5,795 nt of DNA from Deltaproteobacteria bacterium (GTDB taxonomy: Bacteria; Desulfobacterota; Binatia; UBA9968): the NCBI GenBank assembly GCA_016844625.1, contig JAERMN010000229.1, forward strand, positions 1-5,795. Direction: 5' to 3'. This document shows positions 1 to 5,795 of this stretch, in pieces. The notes below the pieces were generated by a model. It was not told the DNA's origin. It searched no databases and saw only the letters and a list, made by a program, of their open reading frames with translations. The position numbers were made by a program, and so were the translations under genes. How positions within the stretch are numbered: position 1 is the stretch's first letter; each line of letters starts with the position of its first letter.

Positions 1-1
1 G

Positions 2-1219
2 CGCGAGACGCAGGAACAGGTGAGCGTTTTGAGCGCCTATGTGTTGGAAAACTTTTCCGGCATCCGGGTCGTGCAAGCCTATGCCCAGGAAGAAAATCAA
101 ATTCGCGGCTTCAGCGCGATCAGCTCGGAGTACCGGCGCAAAACCATGTGGCTGGCAACGCTGTGGGGAATTTTTTGGCCGCTCATGCAGGTGCACGCCG
201 GCGTGGCGGCGACCATCGTGCTTTGGCTTGGCGGGCGGCAAGTCTTGGCGGGCTCGATGACCTTGGGCGAGTTTGTTGCCTTCAATGGCTATCTGGCGAT
301 GCTCACCTGGCCGCTCATGGCGATCGGTTATACCGCCAATCAGTATCAACGCGGCACCGCGGCGTTGTCGCGTATCGCCGAAGTTTTGGACACGCCGATC
401 GGGCCGCGGTATGTGAGCGCCAATGGGGCCGAGGCGCCGGCGACGCTCAGCGGCGCTATCGAGTTTCGAAATCTGACCTTTGCTTACGCAGCGGAGCAAG
501 CGCCGGTGCTGAAGAACATCACGCTCAACATTCCTGCCGGCAAAGTCTGCGGTATCGTCGGCGCCACCGGTTCCGGCAAAAGCACGCTGGTGGGTCTGAT
601 GCTGCGGCTCCACGAGCCTGCCGACAACGCGATTCTTATTGACGGCGTCGATATTCGCCGGCTGCCGCTCAGGCGCTTGGAAGATGCCATTGGCTACGTG
701 TCACAGGATATTTTTCTCTTTTCCGGGTCGGTGCGAGAAAATCTGCTGCTCGGCGTTCAAAACGGCGAGGCCGGCAACGTCGAAGAAGCGGCGCGCATCG
801 CGCAATTGCTGCCGGCTATCGAATCTTTCAGCGGCGGTTTCGAGACGATCATCGGTGAGCGCGGCGTGCGCTTGTCGGGCGGGCAAAAACAGCGCACCGC
901 GCTGGCGCGCGCGCTTATCAAGAATCCGCCCATCCTAATTCTCGACGACGCCTTTTCCAGCGTCGATGTCGAGACCGAAGAAGAAATTCTGCGCGAGCTC
1001 AAACAATTCATGCGCGGCCGGACGACTTTGTTAATTTCCCATCGCATTTCCACGGTTCGCGAAGCGGACATGATCGTTTATCTGCGTGCTGGCGAGATCA
1101 TCGAGCAAGGCACGCACAGCGAACTGCTGGCGCGCCGGGGTGCTTATTTCGAGCTCTATCGCCGACAAAGCTTGGAACGGGAAGTCGAGATTGTCGCGCA
1201 CAAGGGGGCGCGGCCGTGA
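2..1219 (+). CDS. ABC exporter half-transporter, degenerate-site subunit (5' end outside window)
   Basis: This is an inner-membrane type IV ABC exporter subunit with a fused permease and ATPase. The reading frame is open to the left edge and codes RETQEQ before the GTG at 20, so the true start and the first transmembrane helices (about TM1-4) lie upstream. Numbering from that GTG, the ENFSGIRVVQAYAQEE stretch is the cytoplasmic helix region, and residues about 42-110 hold the last two membrane helices. The ATPase domain (about 143-385) shows A-loop Y156, Walker A GATGSGKST at 181-189, Q-loop Q229, a perfect LSGGQ at 285-289, Walker B LILDD ending at 310, SSVD D-loop and H-loop H341. The residue after the Walker B Asp is Asp310 where the catalytic Glu normally sits. 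This marks the degenerate-site half of a heterodimer, as in the TM287, BmrC and MdlA types. The gene overlaps the next one by 4 bp. Substrate is unknown; multidrug or lipid export is only a family-level guess. Confidence 0.95.
   Translation, partial: RETQEQVSVLSAYVLENFSGIRVVQAYAQEENQIRGFSAISSEYRRKTMWLATLWGIFWPLMQVHAGVAATIVLWLGGRQVLAGSMTLGEFVAFNGYLAMLTWPLMAIGYTANQYQRGTAALSRIAEVLDTPIGPRYVSANGAEAPATLSGAIEFRNLTFAYAAEQAPVLKNITLNIPAGKVCGIVGATGSGKSTLVGLMLRLHEPADNAILIDGVDIRRLPLRRLEDAIGYVSQDIFLFSGSVRENLLLGVQNGEAGNVEEAARIAQLLPAIESFSGGFETIIGERGVRLSGGQKQRTALARALIKNPPILILDDAFSSVDVETEEEILRELKQFMRGRTTLLISHRISTVREADMIVYLRAGEIIEQGTHSELLARRGAYFELYRRQSLEREVEIVAHKGARP
1202..1208 (+). promoter_or_regulatory. Ribosome binding site for the second ABC gene
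   Basis: An AAGGGGG run ends 7 nt before the GTG at 1216, inside the last codons of the upstream gene. It supports the GTG over the in-frame ATG at 1276. The residues between them (EILGKAYDARLMARVLRYLRPY) also match the usual N-terminus of this exporter subfamily. The overlap GTGA suggests translational coupling of the two subunits. Confidence 0.6.
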
Positions 1220-3033
1220 TCGGCGACGGCCATCAAGAAGACGAGATTCTCGGCAAAGCGTATGACGCCCGGCTGATGGCGCGGGTGCTGCGCTATTTGC
1301 GTCCTTATTGGAAACTGCTCGCGGTGGCGTTCACCTTTTTGATGCTTCAGACCGCAACGCAGCTGCTCGGTCCCTATATCACCAAGATCGCCATCGACCG
1401 TTACATCGCGACCCAGGATGTTCACGGTCTCGACGTGCTGGCTCTGGCTTACCTCGGGGTTGTCATTTTCGGTTTTATCGTCTTGTTCATACAGACTTAC
1501 ACGACGTCTTATATCGGCCAGCGCGCCATGCATGATTTGCGCATGGAGATTTTTTCCCATTTGCAGACACAGGATTTGGCCTACTTCGACCGCAACGCCG
1601 TCGGCCGGCTGATGACCCGCACGATCAACGATGTAGAGACTCTGAACGAACTGTTCACCACCGGAGTGGTCGGTTTGATGGGCGACTTGTCGATCGTGTT
1701 CGGCATCGCGTTCATGATGTTCTGGCTCGATTGGCAGTTGGCGCTGGTCTGTCTCGCCGCCTTTCCGGTGATTCTCTATATCAGCCGTTTTTACCGCCAG
1801 CGCGCCCGCGAAGTTTACCGCGAGAGCCGGATGATTCTCGGACGGCTCAACGCCGGCCTGCAAGAAAATATTGCCGGCGTGGCGACGGTGCAGGCCTTCG
1901 GCCAAGAAGAAAAAATGTACCGCCGTTTTCAGGACGTAAATTTAAGCTATCGAAACGTCTTGCTGCGCAGCATCCGTTACAACGCGCTTTTTTTTCCGGT
2001 GATCGAAGTGTTCAGCGCGATCTCGATCGGGCTCTTGCTCTGGCACGGCGCCAACCAAATTCTTGCCAGCGCAGTCCAAGCCGGCGTCCTGGTGGCGTTC
2101 ATTCAATATATCCAGCGCATGTACCAACCGATCCGCGATCTGGCGGAGAAATATAACGTCATGCAAGCCGCGATGGCTTCTTCTGAACGCATCTTTGCCC
2201 TGCTCGACCATCCGGAGACGATTACCAATCCGGCACAACCCAAACGAGTGGAAAAATTCGCCGGCGAAGTTGAATTCAAAAACGTCCGACTTTCTTATCG
2301 GCCGGATGAGCCGGTGCTCAAAGGAATTTCCTTTCGCGTCCGGCCCGGCGAAAAGGTCGCCCTGGTGGGTGCCACCGGCGGCGGCAAGTCGTCGATTATT
2401 TCGGCGCTCTGCCGTTTCTACGACGTCGAAGACGGCGCGATCCTAGTCGACGGCATCGATGTGCGGCAGTGGAACAAGCAAGAGCTGCGTCGGCACTTGG
2501 GTTTAGTTTTGCAAGATGTGTTTCTTTTCTCCGGCGATATCGCGACCAACATCACCCTCGGCGATCCGCGGATTAGCCAACAACGCATGAATGAGGCGGC
2601 GGCGCGGGCGCAGATTGCGCCGTTCATCGAAAAGTTGCCGAACGGTTTCCATGAAGAAGTGCAGGAGCGCGGCGCGACCCTGTCGCAAGGTCAGCGCCAG
2701 TTGTTATCCTTTGCGCGAGCGCTGGCGTTCGACCCGAGGATTCTTATTCTCGACGAGGCGACCAGTTCGGTCGACACGCAAACGGAGATGCTGATTCAGG
2801 AAGCGTTGAACGAATTGCTCAAGAACCGCACCGCGCTGATCGTCGCGCACCGCTTGTCGACGATCAAACACGCCGACCGGATTCTCGTCATCCACAAGGG
2901 CGAGATTTGGGAAGAGGGCAGCCACGTCGAATTGCTCGCGCGCGGCGGCTTGTACGCGCGGCTGTATGATCTGCAATATCGAGTTCAGGAGCGCGATAGG
3001 GCGGTGGCGCAGTCGGCGCTTTCAACGGCCTGA
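1216..3033 (+). CDS. ABC exporter half-transporter, catalytic-Glu subunit (YheH/TM288-like)
   Basis: This complete 605-residue inner-membrane ABC exporter subunit has the normal length for a half-transporter. Residues about 20-315 form the six-helix permease domain, with hydrophobic segments near 32-52, 72-94, 148-190 and 255-300. Residues about 345-585 form the ATPase. Visible motifs are A-loop Y361, Walker A GATGGGKSS at 385-393 (catalytic Lys391), Q-loop Q433, signature LSQGQ at 489-493, Walker B LILDE with D513 and catalytic E514, SSVD D-loop and H-loop H545. LSQGQ departs from the LSGGQ consensus, while Walker B and the H-loop are intact. This is the mirror image of the upstream subunit. 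Together they should give one consensus ATP site (this Walker A/B with the partner LSGGQ) and one degenerate site. It starts at GTG with a good ribosome binding site and a 4-bp overlap with the upstream gene. Substrate cannot be read from the sequence, so no gene symbol is assigned. Confidence 0.97.
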   Translation: MIGDGHQEDEILGKAYDARLMARVLRYLRPYWKLLAVAFTFLMLQTATQLLGPYITKIAIDRYIATQDVHGLDVLALAYLGVVIFGFIVLFIQTYTTSYIGQRAMHDLRMEIFSHLQTQDLAYFDRNAVGRLMTRTINDVETLNELFTTGVVGLMGDLSIVFGIAFMMFWLDWQLALVCLAAFPVILYISRFYRQRAREVYRESRMILGRLNAGLQENIAGVATVQAFGQEEKMYRRFQDVNLSYRNVLLRSIRYNALFFPVIEVFSAISIGLLLWHGANQILASAVQAGVLVAFIQYIQRMYQPIRDLAEKYNVMQAAMASSERIFALLDHPETITNPAQPKRVEKFAGEVEFKNVRLSYRPDEPVLKGISFRVRPGEKVALVGATGGGKSSIISALCRFYDVEDGAILVDGIDVRQWNKQELRRHLGLVLQDVFLFSGDIATNITLGDPRISQQRMNEAAARAQIAPFIEKLPNGFHEEVQERGATLSQGQRQLLSFARALAFDPRILILDEATSSVDTQTEMLIQEALNELLKNRTALIVAHRLSTIKHADRILVIHKGEIWEEGSHVELLARGGLYARLYDLQYRVQERDRAVAQSALSTA

Positions 3034-3073
3034 AAATAATCACAGAGTGAGAAGATTTGGATTGGGAGAATTC

Positions 3074-3107
3074 ACCGCAAAGAACCGAGCGCGGCAGAGC
3101 CGCAACC
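3074..3107 (+). repeat. 34-bp direct repeat unit, copy 1
   Basis: Begins ACCGCAAAGA, continues through AGCGCGGCA and ends CGCAACC. It matches copy 2 at 3293-3326 at 30 of 34 positions without gaps. The unit extends well beyond the GCAAAG word, which points to duplication or a shared dispersed element rather than chance. Confidence 0.75.
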
Positions 3108-3246
3108 CAAGAGAAGAATTAGCCGCAAAGAACGCATAGATCGCAAAGAATGATGCGGCAGGCCGGTTTTTCTAACCCGTCCTGTTGAGACCCGGAGAAT
3201 TAATCGCCGAAAGCGTAAAAGGCGCAAAAAGGATATCGATCTTGTA

Positions 3247-3268
3247 GGGGCGCGATTCATCGCGCCCT
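3247..3268. repeat. Perfect GC-rich palindrome, dispersed-repeat type
   Basis: GGGCGCGA at 3248-3255 and TCGCGCCC at 3260-3267 are exact reverse complements around a 4-nt loop (TTCA); a G-T wobble pair at 3247/3268 can extend the stem. It is preceded by TTGTAG and no T-run follows, so it is not a standard intrinsic terminator. The form TGTAGGGGCG...CGCCC resembles short extragenic palindromes found in many copies in environmental genomes (recalled, not searched). Confidence 0.65.
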
Positions 3269-3292
3269 CGGACCGAAGACGGGGATGATTTA

Positions 3293-3326
3293 ACCGCAAA
3301 GACCCTAGCGCGGCACAGGCGCAACC
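3293..3326 (+). repeat. 34-bp direct repeat unit, copy 2
   Basis: Partner of the unit at 3074-3107, 219 bp downstream, with four substitutions in 34 positions. It follows a short TGATTTA stretch, comparable to the AATT-containing lead-in of copy 1. Confidence 0.75.
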
Positions 3327-3352
3327 GAAACTCGGACTATCTCCGGCAAAGA

Positions 3353-3446
3353 CGCCAAGACCGCAAAGGTCGGTAAAAATGAACAGGAAGGTTTGTAAAA
3401 TTATCAAACTTTCGATTCCGAACTTGGCGCACCTTGCGTCTTGGCG
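3353..3446. repeat. Large imperfect inverted repeat with inner hairpin
   Basis: The outer arms are CGCCAAGACCGCAAAGGT (3353-3370) and ACCTTGCGTCTTGGCG (3431-3446). They are reverse complements apart from two extra bases in the left arm. An inner hairpin pairs GAAGGTTTG (3387-3395) with CAAACTTTC (3405-3413), with one G-T wobble around a 9-nt A/T-only loop. Outer and inner arms share a centre near 3400. This resembles a small non-autonomous element or a foldback formed by oppositely oriented copies of the CGCAAAG repeat. No target-site duplication was recognised. Confidence 0.55.
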
Positions 3447-3524
3447 GGAGTCCATCCCCGTGTTCGAGCATTCCCGATCACCGGAACTTTTTCGCCCGCC
3501 GCGAAAAAATTTATGCATAGCAGT

Positions 3525-3538
3525 GCAAAGACGCAAAG
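3525..3538 (+). repeat. Outlying GCAAAGACGCAAAG repeat copy
   Basis: Two GCAAAG words in direct succession, 8 bp apart, forming the cleanest version of the repeat in this window. It lies 157 bp beyond the last word of the main cluster. Confidence 0.6.
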
Positions 3539-3592
3539 TTTGGACGAGACTTGTCCGTTAATGCCTTGCGGTTGCGCTTATCCTGAAGTTTG

Positions 3593-3658
3593 CCGCGCTC
3601 CGTAAGCGATGGAGCGCGGGCTTTTAGCCCGCTGGGCGGTCAGCAACGTCCGCGCTCC
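3593..3658. repeat. Three-armed overlapping hairpins (CCGCGCTCC / GGAGCGCGG)
   Basis: CCGCGCTCC occurs at 3593-3601 and again at 3650-3658. Its exact reverse complement GGAGCGCGG lies between them at 3611-3619 and could pair with either copy. The end of that central arm also overlaps a separate perfect 7-bp stem, GCGGGCT (3616-3622) with AGCCCGC (3626-3632). The structures are therefore mutually exclusive. A dispersed extragenic repeat is the simplest reading; an RNA switch is unsupported because no leader or regulated gene follows. Confidence 0.6.
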
Positions 3659-3666
3659 TTTCGGGT

Positions 3667-3684
3667 CGCACGCTTGTGCGTTTT
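3667..3684 (+). terminator. Weak intrinsic terminator candidate
   Basis: CGCAC (3667-3671) and GTGCG (3676-3680) form a 5-bp stem with a GCTT loop, directly followed by TTTTGTT. The stem is short, and the site is about 630 bp after the ABC operon, just before the convergent gene's 3' end. If active it would stop plus-strand transcription before it runs antisense into the DUF1501 gene. Confidence 0.25.
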
Positions 3685-3723
3685 GTTCGACGCGTTGCGC
3701 CGCGATGAGGATCAATTCTTACT

Positions 3724-4944
3724 CTACGCGATCAAGCCCAGCGGCACGGCGGCGCGAAAGTTAGGAAAGATTTTCGTCAAATCTTTCTGCCCCAAATGGC
3801 GCGAGACCACCTCGCTACAAACCGTGCGAAAGTCGGTGGTGAGAGCAAGATCGCGTCCTTCGTATAATACTTCGGGTGCGAGTCCCGGCCAGCGGCCGTA
3901 GACTTTGCCGCCGCGCACCTTGCCACCCATGGCGAACATGACGTTGGCGTGGCCGTGATCGGTGCCGCGGTTGCCATTCTCGCGCGCGGTGCGGCCGAAC
4001 TCCGACATCGTCAACAGCACGACGTCGTCGACGCGGTCGCCGAGGTCGCGGTAAAACGCCGCGAGCCCTTCGGCCAATTCTCTTAGCCGATTGGCTAACT
4101 GGCCGGTGGCGCCGCCCTGGTTGGCGTGGGTATCCCAACCGCCGATTTCACTAAACGCTATTTCCAATCCGACATCGGCTTTGATCAGCCTGGCGATCTG
4201 CGACAGACCGGCGCCGAAGCGGCCGGCCGGATAACGTTCCGCCGAGGCGGGAATCTTCGATTCAATTTGTCTGAGTTCGCTCATCGCGGCGAAGAGATTC
4301 TCACCGCCGGTGCGAAACAACGGATCTGAACTGCTGGCGTAAAGTTTTTGTAACGCGTTGCCCAGCGCCTCGTTGCGCGGACGAAATTCATCCAGCGACG
4401 AGAGGGTCAATGCCGGCGCGGCGCCGGCGAGGATGCGCGGTAGTTGCGCGGTGAGCGTCACGGCGCGGAAGGGCGCCGCGCTATTTTTCTTTTCGCCGAG
4501 GCAGCGGTTGAGCCAGCCGTCCGGAGTGCTCTTGATCCCCGGAGTGCCGATCTCCATGTAATCTTGCGCGTCGAAGTGGGAGCGCGTGTTGTCCGGCGAA
4601 CCGCTCGCCTGGACGAAGGCGAGTTGCCCTTTATCGTAAAGGTTTTTTAGCGGCGCCAGGGCCGGATGTAAACCGTAAAAACCGTCGAGGTCGATGGCGC
4701 GCTCGGCGCCGGAGCCTGGTTCGCTGACGGCAATGCTCGGGCGCAGGCGGTAGTAGGCTGGGTCTTTGAAAGGGATTACGACATTTAGCCCATCCATCGC
4801 GCCGCGCTGGAATACCACCACCAGAGTTTTGTTCTTGGCGTTTTGCTGCGCTTGGGCGGCGCGCACGAGAAATGACGGCGGCAATCCGAAAGCAAGAAAG
4901 CCCAAGCCGCTGGATTTGAGAAAATTTCGCCGTGAAGTATTCAT
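3724..4944 (-). CDS. DUF1501 family protein with twin-arginine signal
   Basis: This complete 406-residue protein belongs to the DUF1501 family (PF07394), which sits in the alkaline phosphatase/sulfatase-like superfamily. The N-terminus MNTSRRNFLK, a hydrophobic stretch at about 13-27 and a likely cleavage site after AQA (residue 32) form a classic Tat signal. The protein is therefore probably folded in the cytoplasm and exported. Family landmarks are QRGAMDGLN at 46-54, RSHFDAQDYME at 121-131, GGWDTH at 268-273, MSEFGRT at 313-319 and TDHGHA at 328-333. The Asp and His residues in the last motifs are plausible metal ligands by analogy with the superfamily; this is inference. The ATG at 4944 follows the DUF1800 stop by 2 bp with a GGAG site, so the two are co-translated. 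No substrate is known to me for this family. It is not frameshifted and the length is normal. Confidence 0.95.
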   Translation of the reverse strand: MNTSRRNFLKSSGLGFLAFGLPPSFLVRAAQAQQNAKNKTLVVVFQRGAMDGLNVVIPFKDPAYYRLRPSIAVSEPGSGAERAIDLDGFYGLHPALAPLKNLYDKGQLAFVQASGSPDNTRSHFDAQDYMEIGTPGIKSTPDGWLNRCLGEKKNSAAPFRAVTLTAQLPRILAGAAPALTLSSLDEFRPRNEALGNALQKLYASSSDPLFRTGGENLFAAMSELRQIESKIPASAERYPAGRFGAGLSQIARLIKADVGLEIAFSEIGGWDTHANQGGATGQLANRLRELAEGLAAFYRDLGDRVDDVVLLTMSEFGRTARENGNRGTDHGHANVMFAMGGKVRGGKVYGRWPGLAPEVLYEGRDLALTTDFRTVCSEVVSRHLGQKDLTKIFPNFRAAVPLGLIA

Positions 4945-4946
4945 GA

Positions 4947-5795
4947 TTATCTCCGTTGAAATTCCGGCGCGGCCATGGCGAGGGCGATCGCCTGGCTGCC
5001 TTCGCTCTCGGCGATCACGGCGCGGGTCGCGGCCGACAGACCGTCGGGCGCAACTAGACGCAGGAACGTTTCTTTATCTCTCAGCGCTTCGGGGGCGACC
5101 CGGCTGCCGGGGAGCCGGTTGCTGACCAGGTCGGCGGCGAAGTTCATGCGTGTTAACAACATGTCCGGGCTGATCCAAGCGCTGCCGACATCGGGATAGC
5201 CGGTTGGCGGCTGGGCTAAAAACAGCGGCTCGCCCATGCGCCCGACGTAGCGGAATAACTGATGGGTAACTTGCGTCTCGGCGCCCAACGCGCGTAGCGC
5301 GCTGGCGACAAACTCCAAAGGTTTTTTCACTTTGGCTCGATAATGCTCCGGCGCGAAGAATTCCGCCGAATCGATAATCGTTCTGAGCACGCTGGCGATA
5401 TCACCGTCGCTTTGGCGAAAGGTCTCCGCGGCTTTATCAATGATCGACGCGGGCGGATGGTCGGCAATAAGGCGGCGCGCGAGTTTTCCAGCGATGAAAC
5501 GCGCCGTGGCCGGGTGGCGCGCCAGCAATTCAACCACTTTGATGCCGTCCTCGACTCCACCGCCGGCAGGAATACGCGTGCCCATGACCAGCTTCTCGGC
5601 GTTGTCATGGATGCGCGGTTCGAACACGAACTCGCCGCGCTGCTGCGGTTGGCGGATCGTCCAGCCGGTAAAACAGCGGGCCACTTCGACTACGTCTTTC
5701 TGTGTGTAACCGCCGTCGACGCCTACCGTGTGAAGCTCCATCAGCTCGCGGGCGTAGTTCTCGTTGAGACCGCGCCGGCGATTGTTCTGCCCGCC
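4947..5795 (-). CDS. DUF1800 family protein (N-terminal part outside window)
   Basis: This is the C-terminal 282 residues of a DUF1800 (PF08811) protein; full members are usually around 450-600 residues. The frame is open to the right edge, and the visible part opens with GGQNNRRRGLNENYARELMELHTVG, so the Met at 5741 is internal and not the start. Family landmarks are NENYARELMELHTVGVDGGY, then YTQKDVVEVARCFTGW (about 30-45), a helical stretch with ARHPATARFIAGKLARRLIAD, KVKKPLEFVASALRALG, and QPPTGYPDVGSAWISP near the C-terminal part. It ends in TAA two bases before the DUF1501 start. DUF1800 and DUF1501 genes are adjacent in many bacteria, which suggests a shared extracytoplasmic role. Biochemical function is unknown, and any signal peptide lies outside the window. 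Confidence 0.95.
   Translation of the reverse strand, partial: GGQNNRRRGLNENYARELMELHTVGVDGGYTQKDVVEVARCFTGWTIRQPQQRGEFVFEPRIHDNAEKLVMGTRIPAGGGVEDGIKVVELLARHPATARFIAGKLARRLIADHPPASIIDKAAETFRQSDGDIASVLRTIIDSAEFFAPEHYRAKVKKPLEFVASALRALGAETQVTHQLFRYVGRMGEPLFLAQPPTGYPDVGSAWISPDMLLTRMNFAADLVSNRLPGSRVAPEALRDKETFLRLVAPDGLSAATRAVIAESEGSQAIALAMAAPEFQRR
4951..4954 (-). promoter_or_regulatory. Ribosome binding site for the DUF1501 gene
   Basis: GGAG on the minus strand lies 6 nt before the ATG at 4944, inside the last codons of DUF1800. It confirms the ATG as the start, consistent with the Tat motif four residues in, and suggests translational coupling. Confidence 0.6.

Larger units (their letters stand above)
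3066..3374. repeat. Cluster of dispersed CGCAAAGA-type short repeats
   Basis: The exact word GCAAAG occurs at 3077, 3125, 3143, 3296, 3346 and 3363, and twice more outside this block at 3525 and 3533. Several copies are preceded by an AATT- or ATTT-like stretch and ACCG/GCCG, for example GAATTCACCGCAAAGAACC near 3069 and GAATTAGCCGCAAAGAACG near 3115. A more diverged unit begins near 3196. Spacing between units is irregular (about 47-88 bp), so this is neither a CRISPR array nor a clean tandem repeat. From memory, similar GCAAAGACGCAAAG words are abundant between genes in many deltaproteobacterial genomes; their function is not known to me. Confidence 0.7.
3034..3723. other. Repeat-rich gap between convergent operons, no supported gene
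   Basis: This stretch separates the stop of the ABC operon (TGA 3031-3033) from the stop of the DUF1501 gene on the other strand. Open frames across it are made of repeat units with no recognisable domain, and I reject them. It contains a cluster of CGCAAAGA-like repeats, a duplicated 34-bp unit, a perfect short palindrome, a long imperfect inverted repeat and overlapping hairpins, each listed separately. I see no strong terminator with a long stem and T-run directly after either operon, no tRNA and no transposase. Confidence 0.8.

Noticed and set aside
20..22. GTG at 20 as the real start of the first ABC gene
   Set aside because: The frame is open to the left edge with exporter-like residues, and starting here would delete most of the permease domain; the gene simply begins outside the window.
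1156..1905. 249-codon minus-strand open frame
   Set aside because: Lies antisense to the well-supported ABC genes, is His/Gln/Asp-rich as expected of a mirror frame in GC-rich DNA, and shows no family motif.
3149..3180. Terminator after the ABC operon at the GGCCGGTTTTTCTAACC stretch
   Set aside because: Only a 4-bp GGTT/AACC stem or a CGGC/GCCG pair with a 2-nt loop is possible; too weak to call.
3066..3374. Possible CRISPR array
   Set aside because: Repeat copies are short, diverged and irregularly spaced (about 47-88 bp), with no uniform spacers and no cas genes.
3072..3536. 154-codon open frame on the minus strand with recurring ALGSLR/SLR words
   Set aside because: The words are translations of the intergenic repeats (TCTTTGCGG reads SLR). 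The repeat copies near 3346-3368 are read in another phase (LCGLGVFAG), so there is no conserved protein frame, and no domain or ribosome binding site is visible.
3590..3901. 103-codon plus-strand open frame
   Set aside because: Its first part is the hairpin repeat and its second part is antisense to the DUF1501 C-terminus; composition is Arg/Ser-rich with no domain.
5739..5741. ATG at 5741 as the start of the DUF1800 gene
   Set aside because: Upstream codons in frame read GGQNNRRRGLNENYAREL, which is core DUF1800 sequence, so the Met is internal.

Overview
The window looks like chromosomal DNA from a GC-rich (by eye roughly 55-60% GC) Gram-negative bacterium. A DUF1800/DUF1501 pair with a Tat signal, a YheH/TM288-like ABC exporter pair, and intergenic DNA full of CGCAAAGA-type and GGGCGCGA/TCGCGCCC-type repeats all fit a Desulfobacterota/Deltaproteobacteria-like or Binatota/Methylomirabilota/Tectomicrobia-like environmental lineage. 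That placement is an impression from style and not a proof.

Layout. (1) Positions 2-3033, plus strand: two consecutive ABC exporter half-transporters. The first is cut by the left edge and overlaps the second by 4 bp (GTGA), so they are almost certainly co-translated. Their nucleotide-binding domains are complementary and asymmetric. The first has an Asp in place of the catalytic Walker B Glu but a perfect LSGGQ. The second has the catalytic Glu but a degenerate LSQGQ signature. This is the pattern of heterodimeric exporters with one consensus and one degenerate ATP site (TM287/288, BmrCD, LmrCD, MdlAB type). (2) Positions 3034-3723: a 690-bp gap between convergent operons with no convincing gene. 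It holds a cluster of short CGCAAAGA-like repeats, two copies of a 34-bp repeat unit, a large imperfect inverted repeat, a perfect GC-rich palindrome and a three-armed set of mutually exclusive hairpins. (3) Positions 3724-5795, minus strand: a two-gene operon, DUF1800 (cut by the right edge) followed after 2 bp by a Tat-exported DUF1501 protein of the alkaline phosphatase-like superfamily.

The two operons converge on the repeat-rich gap and show no obvious functional link. The exporter heterodimer would act in the inner membrane. The DUF1501 protein would act outside the cytoplasm, with its DUF1800 partner. I see no defence system, mobile element with a transposase, CRISPR array or RNA gene. 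The most unusual content is the non-coding repeat region, and the best mechanistic observation is the paired ATP-site asymmetry.
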